Assembly: GCA_025024175.1 (NCBI GenBank)
Contig: QCXZ01000041.1
Span: forward strand, 17,417,786 to 17,481,785
Length of the DNA: 64,000 nt
Direction: 5' to 3'
Source: Rhyzopertha dominica
Taxonomy: Eukaryota > Arthropoda > Insecta > Coleoptera > Bostrichidae
A program made the position numbers and the translations under genes. The notes beneath the pieces are model-generated. The model was given only the letters and a program-made list of their open reading frames with translations, was not told the DNA's origin and ran no database searches. Below are positions 54,293 through 64,000 of this stretch, in pieces (within the stretch, counting starts at the first letter, position 1; each line of letters begins with the position of its first letter).

Positions 54293-55985
54293 GTTTTTAG
54301 TCAGCATGTTTCTTTAGCTATTTTGAACTATATAGCAGTGTATTAATCTCTAAAGGTAATTCATTCATTAACTTAAATTTCACAATTTCTTTATGAAATT
54401 TGCGATGAATGAACGATGTAATCATCAGTTTGGAGCTATAGAGTATACTAATACATATATAAATGACATAAAGTGGAAAAAGAGTCAAATGAGCAAACAC
54501 AAGTTTAGGATTATGAAGTTTCTACCAAAATAAGATGTAAATGTTGGCTACACTTGATGAAAGGAAGTTCAGGCAACTTTCAGCTTAGCTTGAGCCAAAA
54601 ATAAGCAATATGTTTCATGTAATTTCTTCGAGAAACAGGGTTCACCAACATTTTTGATTTGTGTCTAAAATTTTAGCTTGGTACATATTTCATTTTTTTT
54701 TGTAAAATGTATTTGGAATTTTTCAACCATTTTTTAGGATTAAAGACAAGTCTTTCATTATTGGTATCACTAACTCGGGGACTACCTAAAATAGTATGTA
54801 GTCAGAGCTGTAATGTCAATTTTATTATTATCAATTCAATTTTAATTATAATCAGCTGTAAGCAATAACTGTCTTCTCAGCATTTTACATTCATTTTCAT
54901 TTAGATTGCCTTTATAAAAAGGTTTGCACAGCAGTTTCCTTCAAAATATTAGAATATGCAGACAATCCCATCATTATGATGAATTAAAGGATTTGCATAT
55001 TCCCATTTAGTTCCACATTTTCCTAATTGTCCTTTACATCTGGTCTTTCAGAATATATTTTCCTAAAAATCTGTGGTAGTTAACACTAAAATTACACATT
55101 AAAAACTGTTCATATGCTTCACAAGAGTAAAATTAGGCAGGTTTGATAAAAATAAGCATGGAGTATTTTGTATCATGCNTTTACATGATGTACAGCCTTT
55201 TTTCTCTGAAATCATAAACATCTGGTCGGAAAATTCGAAATGACCTTTTACATGAACAAACCATTAATTTTACTTTTCCATATCCATTCAGAACAATTAA
55301 TTCTGCCTAAATTTACAGAGTTTAGATTGTAGAGCAGTACTCCGCAAACAAATTGCAACTAACTTAATGAAAGACGTCCTAAAATTGGTTCTGTCATGTA
55401 AGATAAGATGGCTGATATTCAAAATTTCACCAAAGCAAGATTTACTACTTTGGTCATTTTCTTTCTAAAATCAACAAAATTACCTGAAAAGTTAAAAACC
55501 ACAAATAAAACTTCTTATGGGACGTCCCCAATTTCACAAGAAAATGAGGATAAGAAATCATGTACAAAAGATTCGTTGATGATAAAATTCTCGTGGCTTT
55601 GAAATCCTAACAACTTCATTCCTGCTGCCAAACATATATTTGTTATACTGAATGTTTTGTCTAGCATTCACATTTTTTGTGTAACCATTTTTGTCTCGTA
55701 CTTGTGTATTTATCAATCGGATTGTGTTGGTTTTTAAGCGTGTACAAATATATTAATTATATTGGATATTATCTTTTAAAGAAGTGTCTTTTATAGTGGT
55801 TGCTGCTTTTAACTAAAAGCAATATAGATTGATATATAGGGATCAATTTCAATGTTCATAATAAGGATGACCTATTACTAAATTTTCCATATTTGAGGAA
55901 CATTTACTTAGAGTTAGAGAAAAAAGAGGAGGAAATGAAACAATATTTGAGTTTCCTTATTGTTACTTATTGTTAATGACTTGTA
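54293..55985. other. No gene seen downstream of the last Cep135 exon
   Basis: I looked for a further Cep135 exon with a phase-2 acceptor and coiled-coil content and found none. The frame 55408-55602 (+) has no domain. N at 55179. The interval may be 3' UTR, intron or intergenic. Confidence 0.4.
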
Positions 55986-55989
55986 TGCA

Positions 55990-58900
55990 TTACACCTGCA
56001 CGGGATTTGTACTATTCCATTCCTTTTGCATAGAAAAGAAATTTTTATTCAAATATTCTGCTATAATCACAGTGGGCGAGATACACTCAGTACTATTTTT
56101 TCCATCAGTAATTTTGAGACTCCTTGTGTACCCTGGCATACAATCACACATGCCCCATTTCCTTCTGCTCTCTGTCCATATTTCTTCCTTGTGATGGCGT
56201 TTAGGTACTAACCAAGCGCCCTTTGCACAAGGCCCTTGCATGTATAGTTTGTAACACCTATTTTCATAAAATATCTCGTTATTTTCACACTGAACCCTAT
56301 CTTCGTCTTCGTCACAGTTTATGTCTTTGCATCGGCACAAGCCATTATAGCTTAATCCATCAATGGAAGGACGGGTTTCAAAATCAAATGATACTAATTT
56401 TCCTGGTTCGCATGGACCCCTTGTACCCACACGGTAGCAACGTTCGTACTCAGGGAAGTACAGATGGCCGCGGTCACAAGGTTGCCTAATGCATGTAGTT
56501 GTATTGACTAGAATGTGGCCTGGTGAGCATGGTCCTTGAGTATACGGTCTGTAGCAGTTGAAGTCATTAACGTGACGGATGTGACCTGTTTTACAGGCAC
56601 ATATTCCTCGGCCTGTATTGGGGTCTAATTGAAAGGTTTCGCCCAAGTTGCATGGGCCAATGGCACCTGAAGGTAAAAACAAATGGATATCAGCAAAAAT
56701 GATTCTTAATATACACTGTTTTTTTAAATAAATATTTCTAAGAATACTATTGAAGTATAAATAGATGTATAGCTCATAATAGACAATGACATTAGTTTTC
56801 TGATCAGTCTGAATTTGAACTCTATGACTACAAAAGTGGAAAATGATAATTGCACAATTATTGATGTATTTTCTGACGAGGCAATATTAATAACCTCAAA
56901 TCATTATTATAACATACATGAGACCTTGCCTGAACCAGATGCTGACAATAAAAAAACATAATTGTAATCTTTTAATGCCTTATTTTTAAACAAAGATTTT
57001 CCGCTAAATTAAAATATTGCTTGAAAGGTCTCAGCTGGGGTAGGAGATAAAGAGGACGAACATATTTTAGTAGGTCTTGAACACGTGTAAGCTTTGTTTA
57101 CGTTTAGCATGATGGCAACGTCACATATCTAATGTTTATCTTTTTTTTTATTAAGCCTTAACTAAGCGATTTGGAAAAATAAAACAACTTGGGTATATTA
57201 TTTTTTCACATAAGTTCATATTCTGCAATAAAAAAAATTGTGCTACAACCACATTGTGATTACGAAATAAAGAGTTTAAATGATCTAACGTTAATGATTC
57301 AAAATAGTAGTACTAGTTAGGAACAAATGGATAATCATTTTCTACATAGTTTTTCTAAGAAACCTGTGTGCTAAATTAAGCACACTTTCAAAGGAAGTAA
57401 TTTATTTCATTGATTTTTGAGATTTACACCTTGCAGTTTTATCTATCTTTCGTTCTAAGTTTTCCCCAGTTTAGATGGTTGACTTTAACTTACCCGAAAA
57501 AACATCATGAAGAACGTGCCATTACATTTGATATGTTTAAATGATTTTCTTCTTATGAAAGAAAAAGTAAAATTTAAAAGCTTGCTTCTTTTAGAAAATA
57601 TGGAAATGTAATAAAAACAAAGCACAATTATTTCAAGGTTGTGTTATATTGATCAAATAAAGTTCCTCTTCTATTTTTAAGACAGCTCACAGCTCAACTG
57701 TGTTACTAAAGGAAAGCAGCCGTTGTCCTAACTTGTTCATGCACAATGGCAATTATTACTATTTACTAGCCAGAAGTATTGGAAAGACAAACATAATAGT
57801 AGTTGATTATTAACTGAGTTTTTTAATAAGTATCAAGTTATTTACTATTTACCAAGTAAGTAAGAAGAAGTATACAGGGTGGCTCAAACAAACATATTGT
57901 TTGCATTGTTGTTTAAATAGAATTAACTGTTTAATAAAAACTTCTTTCAGAGTTATGAGTAGTATTACCTAAAATTATTTTCGAAGATGGTAAACTTTTA
58001 GTTAGGCCGGAATTGCACACTAACTTAATTTTTTTAAATTGAAAACCCTATTTCTTAAATATACTTTGTATTCCTTCTGATCTTTTAAGACCATAATGAA
58101 TTGTACACTTGGCATAAGATATACGAGTATTAAGTTATTCAACATTTTATGAAAAAAATTACAATTGCAGTACCTGCAGAAAAATCTAAATAACTAATAA
58201 AATACAAAAAAATATGAGAACCTACATTGAAAGGAAATTTAGTAACTTAAGAAACCTATTATTAGGGGCTAATAATTTTGAAACATTCAAATGTAAAAAT
58301 TTAATTTTTTCAAATAGAATTGCAATTTTTTTAATAAGTGATGTGAAATTAAATTTCTTATAATTTGATATAGATTTTTTTAGTTTGAATTGGATGTTTT
58401 CAAATTCAATTTCCAAGAAACAACTTTTCCCTCACGTTTCCTTATTGGGCTTGGACCTGTTAGTATTATATCTCCAAATACGTACTAGTATGTGAACAAC
58501 AAATACAAAAAAAAAATAATATTGTTTAAAAGGAAAAGCAAAATAACCTTTGTTGTTAGTTGAAATAAATTTCATACAATGTCCTAAAGCATTTCTGAAA
58601 ACAACCTAGATGGATAAGTAATAAACTTTAGACTTAACCCCAGAAAACAATCATCAATCAATATTATTATTATTATTATTTCCTCAGATTAGGGAGTCGT
58701 ATAACACATCCACCGCATACTATTTGGGAAACTGATTTCAAAGCTCTTAACAACCCTACTGCTCATAGAAATCACATGGAAGGCAACATGTCAATTGGGA
58801 TATCGAATAGTTGGTACATTTCTTATATCAAAAATAAAACAGAATGCCTTTGACCATTGATGAAAATTATCCCCAACGTTAACACTCAAATGATAAGATT

Positions 58901-61900
58901 TATTGTTAAAAATGAAAGGCATTTTTAGTTTCTTAATTAAGATGATGACAATTATGATGGTTCATGAAACTATTATGGTGGAATTTAGCTCTACCTGAAA
59001 ACTTGTTTGAAACATTCTTACTATTCTTGATACATGACTACAGCTTTGGCAGATAGAGGACAATTATGGCAACCAACTGCTTATTCTTAATGCTATTAAC
59101 AAAATCAAGTTATTTGCCTTTGAATGTATCAAAGTTATAACCACTCAAAAATAAATTTCTTAAGTCACAATATTGAAAATTTCGATTTGAAGTTTTCTGT
59201 ACTTTTTAAAATAGTCCAAACCCCACAGTTCTATTTTTGACATATAAAGTGGCAGTACCAGTACTACTGGAACACCATCAATTTTGAAAATAATTTTAGG
59301 TTATAGTAATCAAAAATTAAAAAAACTTTTGTATAGAATTCTTTTTCCTAATTTCAACAGTTACACAGGGAAATATGTTCATTTGGGCCACCCTGTATAT
59401 CATTCATTTGTATGTTTACAGATTCAATTTTTTATAGTATTTCCATGCAACTGTGTTCCACATTACTAAAGATTGTTTTGTTTTTTCCATAAAAATGAAT
59501 GGGTTTGATGTGTAATTATTGCTCATCATAACCATGGGAGGCAAACAATCACAATACATAAAAAATGGAATGGTCCAATATCTGCACATGTCCAGTGCCA
59601 TATAGAAAATCATTGTAATGGGAATATATTGGTTATTGGTTCACATTCAGTTTACTCTTTCACATATGCCTTAAAGTTGAAGTTTGGTGAAAGCACACTG
59701 TTTACCATGGGCGTACCCAGCTTTTGGTCTAAGGGGGGGCAAAGCAGGAATTTCCCTTAGTGAATAATTCAACATAAATAAAAATGTGCCTTTATCGGAT
59801 TATGTACCTAAGTAATTAACGAAGTATTTATTCCATGAACAATCTTCATCTTCGTTGATTTTCTGCAAGGTGACTTAAAACATCTTCTGCGAAGACCCAA
59901 GTTTTTATTTTTTTTATATATACTGATCTTCAAAAGCTTGTTTATTCCTAATTCAATTATTGATGATATCAGTTAGGCAATATCTAGCGCATTCAGCTGC
60001 ATCTCCATCACGTTTAACAAAAGATGAGTTGATACATTTTATTTGGAAGAATAAAGATCCGTGATCTACATAATCTATAGTAATGTCTAACGAAGTACTA
60101 AAGAAATATAAATTTCGCCTTAAGCATCTACTAATAGAACCACGTTTTATGATTTGAAATTCGCACATATCAAAGATTAATTAATTAATTAACCGATGCG
60201 CTTTTTAGTTTCAACTACAGCATTATACGTCAGCTGGTCAAACACCACCAATCAGCATTAAATTGATGCTCGTTTTATTTCTAACAATTTTTACTCATAC
60301 ATCTAATTTTACTCAAATTTCTACATAATTTTAAAACCACCATTTGTTATTGTTCCCAAGCTGCGGAAATCATTTCATGTATTATATTCATCTTGCTGGC
60401 TGTCATTGATTTGCAAAATATGGCTCAATATCGCCAAAAACGTATGATAAAATTTTTTACGGAATTTATTTGACTATACTGAAATCTGCACGGATTAGCA
60501 ATTAAACGCACAGTATAAATTATTACAAATGTAGGTATTTCTTTATGATCAATTAATCTTATTATGGCAATGTAAGTTATACTTCGATTGTTACTTCTGC
60601 GGCAATTTTTATGTGTCTTAAAAGTAATTTATGTTTTTAACTTTAATCATATATGCATAGTTTATGTGCTATGTTATGATATTTTAAATAGATCAAATTT
60701 GAGTACTTCTTTTTGCTCTTTGGCTAAAAAATGACTAGAGCATAAATCCATAAATAAATTGTACACACTATGAGTAGGTACTGTGTAAAATCAGAATTAG
60801 ATAGATGCATAAAATTATGCAAGACATGCTTTGTTATGAACACAGCACAGAATATTTATTTAGACTGAGCCTTTGGTTTTATTTGATTATCATATTTTTC
60901 ATTAAGCTATTATTTTTTTAAGTTAAGCCAACCTCCGTAGTCCGCCAATGCACTGCTTCCAAAAGTTAATCCAATATTTAATAATATTTGATATTTAAAA
61001 AAAAATAATATTTTAACCAAATTAAGCCTCAGTTAAAAAAACTGAGATATGTTTAATCCGTTTTTTTAAAAAGTCTTTTGTATACTGGCATTTTAACAGC
61101 ATACCTGGTTTTAATTCGTGCTCATAATACTACTGGTTTCCTGAAACTTATGTTAAATAGACTTTCATAACTTAGTTCGGATGCATTTTTGCTCGAAATA
61201 ACTGATATTTTTTAAAGTTTTTGTTTCTTTGTATTAATTTTGAAATTTGGAACTAAGAAGATTGGGGTTACCGCCAAATACAAATATGTGACCGATTCTG
61301 GGTATTCCACAAAAAATGCATAGGTGAACAATCCCTATAAGAGAACATATTACAAGAGCTGAACAAAGTAGAAATCGTATTATGACTCCTGACCAAAATA
61401 AGCTTGGAAACCATTTGACAATGACTTATTGAATTTCATTTTGTATAGGTCAGATATAAGTTCTGGATGAAAATTGTGAAATACGCTTGTCTATAAATTT
61501 TACTTCATTAACAATTTCGTAAATACATACTTAATTAATCAGCTAAATGTAGGGAAGGTGGAAAGGGCCCAGAGTTGGCAGTCCAGGTCCGGGGGGGGGC
61601 AGCTGCCCCCACCCCCCTTCGGTACGCCCATGCTGTTTACTATTTACTTATGGTATACAAGACAAAAATAATGATGCCTGATGCCACTTGCCAAATGATC
61701 GAAAGGATGTATCCGCGTCTTATCCTTTTTTAAATTTTCTTTCATAAACAGAGGTTTTTCTGACACGAAATATAACTATTAATATTTTAATATGCCTTTT
61801 TCAGTTTTCCTAAGTATATTCGTATTTTAAACACACTGCATTTTAGAATATATGATTTCTTTTTTTTATTGTTAATAATGGATATTGCAAATTAATTTGC

Positions 61901-63439
61901 TAATCAGATCATGCAGATGTTCTGATTGTTTGAGTGCCTCAAAGTAAATATATTGTATGTATGATACTGCCTCTTCTCCAGATTCTTTGTTTTGTTATTG
62001 CCTATTATTAGCATAGGTAGTACAAATGACCACCATGAGACTTATATAGAATAAATTGTGTTGTTTTAGCTTTTCTTATGTATCAAATTTTATGTATGTG
62101 TACAGGGTGTCCCATTTTCTTGTAATTGTAGGGTATCTCGGTAACGATTAATGTTAGAGCGTTGCGGTGTCGACATTACTGTATTACTTTTTTGTTGTGA
62201 GTTGAGCTGTACCATTGCCATTATTATATTGTCTTTTGTTTTAAAGCCATAGCCAACTTTTGAAAAATGTAACATTTCTTCAGTTCTCAATATCATATTT
62301 TACTGGTTGATGATGGTATAAACCCCTCTATTTGGAAGTTAGATATTTTTATTATAAATCCAGTGGCACACTCAGAATTTTTTTAGGGGGTCACATTTTC
62401 GAGATATAACACAAACTTGCTTTTTTTAGATGGAAACCATAGTTGGCTTTGCTATGGTTGAAAAGATCTCGTTTTTCTGATTAAGAAAATGTATACATTG
62501 CTAATTTATTTTTGTTAATTTTGGTATTCTAATTTTTGTAATAATTCGATTTGATTTGAGTACGCCACTGAATTTAGAATAAAAATATCTATAAAAACGT
62601 CTTCACAGTTTTTTTGTATCTACATAGCTGATCGAAATATTGAGAACTGAAGATTTGTTACATTTTTCAAAAGTTGGCCATGGCTTTAAAACAAAAGACG
62701 ATACAATAATGGCTATGGTATATCTCAACTCACAACAAAAAAGTAATACAGTAATGTCGAAATCGCAATGCTCTAGCATTAATAGTTACCGAGATACCCT
62801 ACAATTACAATGAAAATGGGACACCCTGTACATACATATACAGAAATCTATAATAGAGTAGTTAAGCAAACTTTTTTTTACGTGTTTATAGTAAGCAATA
62901 AGCTACTGCAATTTTTGCATATATATTTCTTCTATTTTGTGATACAGCGGAGTGGTAACAATTTAGAGGCAGGTCTGTATAATATCATCAATCATTTTTC
63001 CTCTTGCAGTTTTTTATTATTATTATTAAATTATTATTTAAATTGTTATTTTAACTGTTCTTCATTAGCAAATTCAGTTTTACCGTTTATGATTAACATA
63101 CCAATTTCGTAACATCGCTTACTGCCTTCATGGAAATGAGGCAGGTGTTCGTGACATCCACACTGTCGATTGGGCAAAAACAGATGTCCCTCTTCCTTAC
63201 ACGGTCCTTTGGTGAAATGTTGGAAGCAGCCATTACCACTAGACCAGTATTCTTCCATTTCTGCTCGATGGTTACATTTGCATACTGCCAAATTATTTGG
63301 TCCTAATGTAAGAAGCTGACCTTTAGGACACGGTCCCCTTGTTAGTCGCATGTAACATCTTCCACTTTGTGGCCAAAATATTTCATTAGGATTGGAACAG
63401 TTGCCGATGGCTTTGCAAATGCCCAAGCGACGTTTTATT
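55990..63439 (-). CDS. Secreted Cys-rich protein, DUF4789-type, 5' incomplete
   Basis: Extracellular protein of an insect family with DUF4789 modules; function unknown to me. Two exons (minus): 63102-63439 and 55990-56666, joined in phase across a 6.4 kb intron, about 338 residues. The product has six modules with the pattern Cys-Tyr/Phe, a few residues, Gly-Pro-Cys, then Gly and a CxC pair: GPCPKG, GPCKEEG, GPCNLG, GPCSPG, GPCEPG, GPCAKG. It ends FSMQKEWNSTNPVQV. Regular Cys spacing implies disulfide-bonded repeats. No signal peptide is visible because the exon begins at a TTTTCTAG acceptor in phase; the start exon must lie past 63439 or outside the window. The intron is packed with transposons. 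Confidence 0.82.
56667..57874. other. Intron of the DUF4789-type gene, nothing recognised
   Basis: AT-rich; no exon, repeat terminus or RNA gene is evident. Confidence 0.4.
57875..59395. mobile_element. TA-flanked CAGGGTGG element, 1.5 kb, non-autonomous
   Basis: CAGGGTGGCTCAAACAAACA at the left end and its inverse (about 26 bases, a few mismatches) at 59370-59395, with TA on both sides (57873-57874, 59396-59397). Subterminal similarity in inverse continues weakly inward. There is no transposase frame. A diverged copy of its right part lies at 29860. The termini fit the Tc1/mariner superfamily. Confidence 0.7.
59706..61632. mobile_element. hAT-like element with perfect 8-bp duplication
   Basis: CTGTTTAC is duplicated exactly at 59698-59705 and 61633-61640. 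The termini are inverted: CATGGGCGTACC at the left, its exact inverse at the right, followed inward by G-rich (AAGGGGGGG) and C-rich runs. Eight-base duplications and this terminus type fit hAT elements. The 1.9 kb interior is AT-rich and has no transposase frame (the longest is 59953-60168 on -, unrecognised), so it depends on a helper or is dead. Confidence 0.8.
62103..62828. mobile_element. Foldback MITE with CAGGGTGTCCC termini, TA duplication
   Basis: About 240 bases at each end are inverted copies (62103-62345 and about 62590-62828), starting CAGGGTGTCCCATTTTC, with TA at 62101-62102 and 62829-62830. The first eleven bases equal those of the intact DD41D transposon at 42595, so that family may mobilise it. 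The loop is occupied by a second small element at 62361-62570. Confidence 0.8.
62361..62570. mobile_element. Small CAGTGG element nested in the MITE loop
   Basis: CAGTGGCACACTCA at the left and TGAGTACGCCACTG at the right are inverted with one or two mismatches, 210 bases apart, with a TTAGGGGG run just inside. The terminus resembles those at 59706 and 23662. No target duplication was found. Confidence 0.55.
63102..63439 (-). CDS. Upstream visible exon of the DUF4789-type gene
   Basis: Encodes IKRRLGICKAIGNC, then the first two GPC modules (RCYMRLTRGPCPKGQ; GCFQHFTKGPCKEEGH), and ends RCYEIG at a GTATGT donor in phase 1. It begins in phase after a TTTTCTAG acceptor, so at least one more exon lies upstream. 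Confidence 0.82.
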
Positions 63440-63551
63440 CTAGAAAACAGGTTGAATAAGAGCTGAATATATAGAATTTTTTGTAAAGCTGCGAAGAGCG
63501 CAGCTAGGCTGATTATACCTTGAAAGTAATTTTTATATTATAATTACTTTT

Positions 63552-63779
63552 CGGCTGCTCCAAGCAAAAACACAGTAACCAACATTTATATCAAAATTGA
63601 ACTTTATGCATATATACTGTGTGTATGCACAACTTTTGCGCTGGCAATGGCAGTTTTATCGTTTCTACTAACTGTTTTAGACCCATACACAAATACAGCA
63701 TGCAAAATCAAATACAGTATCTGTTTATTCTTATTCTTACATTTTTACAGTTACTGTGTTTTTGTTTGGAGCAGCCGTT
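63552..63779. mobile_element. Small element with 27-base inverted ends
   Basis: CGGCTGCTCCAAGCAAAAAC continuing to GTAAC is repeated in inverse at 63752-63779 with one mismatch. The interior is about 175 bases without a coding frame. No clear target duplication is visible, so the superfamily is not assigned. Confidence 0.6.
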
Positions 63780-64000
63780 TGCAATCACATATATGCATTG
63801 TCATTGTAGAAAAAATAAAATAAAATTAATTGACAATTACATCACAAATGATATCCTTAGACACAGAGCTGTATTAAAGGGTATGGTAATATTATCATGA
63901 GAAAGCAGTGTTTGAAAAATTTGTTTTAAATAGTGATAAAAGAAAGTAAATTATCATCATGAGCAAACTAAATAAACTGACTTTGTTTAAAAAAATAAAC

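Noticed and set aside
55408..55602. Possible last Cep135 exon
   Set aside because: Not coiled-coil, and no phase-2 acceptor joins it to the exon ending at 54288.
56223..56489. Plus-strand frames opposite the DUF4789-type exon
   Set aside because: The minus strand gives the regular GPC modules; the plus frames are shadows.

Overview
This is an AT-rich stretch of an animal nuclear genome, almost certainly an insect. A beetle is my guess, not something the sequence proves. Evidence: spliced genes with GT-AG introns, an eyeless-type Pax6 3' half with the Pax-type Ser50 homeodomain, a Cys-rich secreted protein of the insect DUF4789 type, and a dense load of Tc1/mariner, hAT-like, Harbinger-like, Penelope-like and non-LTR elements plus tRNA-headed SINE-like repeats. 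Sixteen or so N bases mark imperfect assembly, four of them inside one coding exon.

Layout. 1-18184: no coding exon I can defend. It is probably the large 5' intron or upstream region of eyeless. It holds fossil transposons, a palindromic element, microsatellites and three relatively GC-rich noncoding islands (about 1890-2490, 5190-5570, 15030-15520) that could be regulatory. 18185-25368 (+): last four coding exons of eyeless/Pax6 (homeodomain and C-terminal region; the paired domain is not here). 25959-34654 (-): a CCCH zinc-finger gene resembling ZC3H11A, convergent with eyeless and with overlapping 3' ends. 35641-36709 (+): cytosolic malate dehydrogenase, divergent from the zinc-finger gene across about 0.5 kb. 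37897 to about 54290 (+): a long coiled-coil centriole gene of the Cep135/TSGA10 family, at least 14 exons. 55990-63439 (-): 3' part of a secreted Cys-rich DUF4789-type gene with six GPC modules; its 5' exon lies beyond the window.

Mobile DNA explains most of the rest. The best preserved element is a complete 2.2 kb Tc1/mariner-superfamily transposon (42595-44794) with inverted repeats of about 435 bp, TA duplications and a DD41D transposase whose frame is open once a 54-base intron is removed. It sits in a Cep135 intron. Others with clear termini: a 1.9 kb hAT-like element with a perfect 8-bp duplication (59706-61632), a TTA-flanked Harbinger-like element (46635-47829), and two TA-flanked CAGGGTG elements (57875-59395; 62103-62828). 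A Penelope-like fragment (48117-48754) carries a GIY-YIG domain between inverted terminal repeats and a hammerhead-ribozyme-like core; similar cores recur at three other places.

The host genes have no shared pathway. They are a developmental regulator, an RNA-processing/export factor, a metabolic enzyme, a centriole component and a secreted protein. Possible regulatory logic: two TTCACGCA Pax6-type core sites upstream of the eyeless homeobox, a compact shared promoter between the zinc-finger gene and Mdh1, and an RFX X-box-like site upstream of Cep135.
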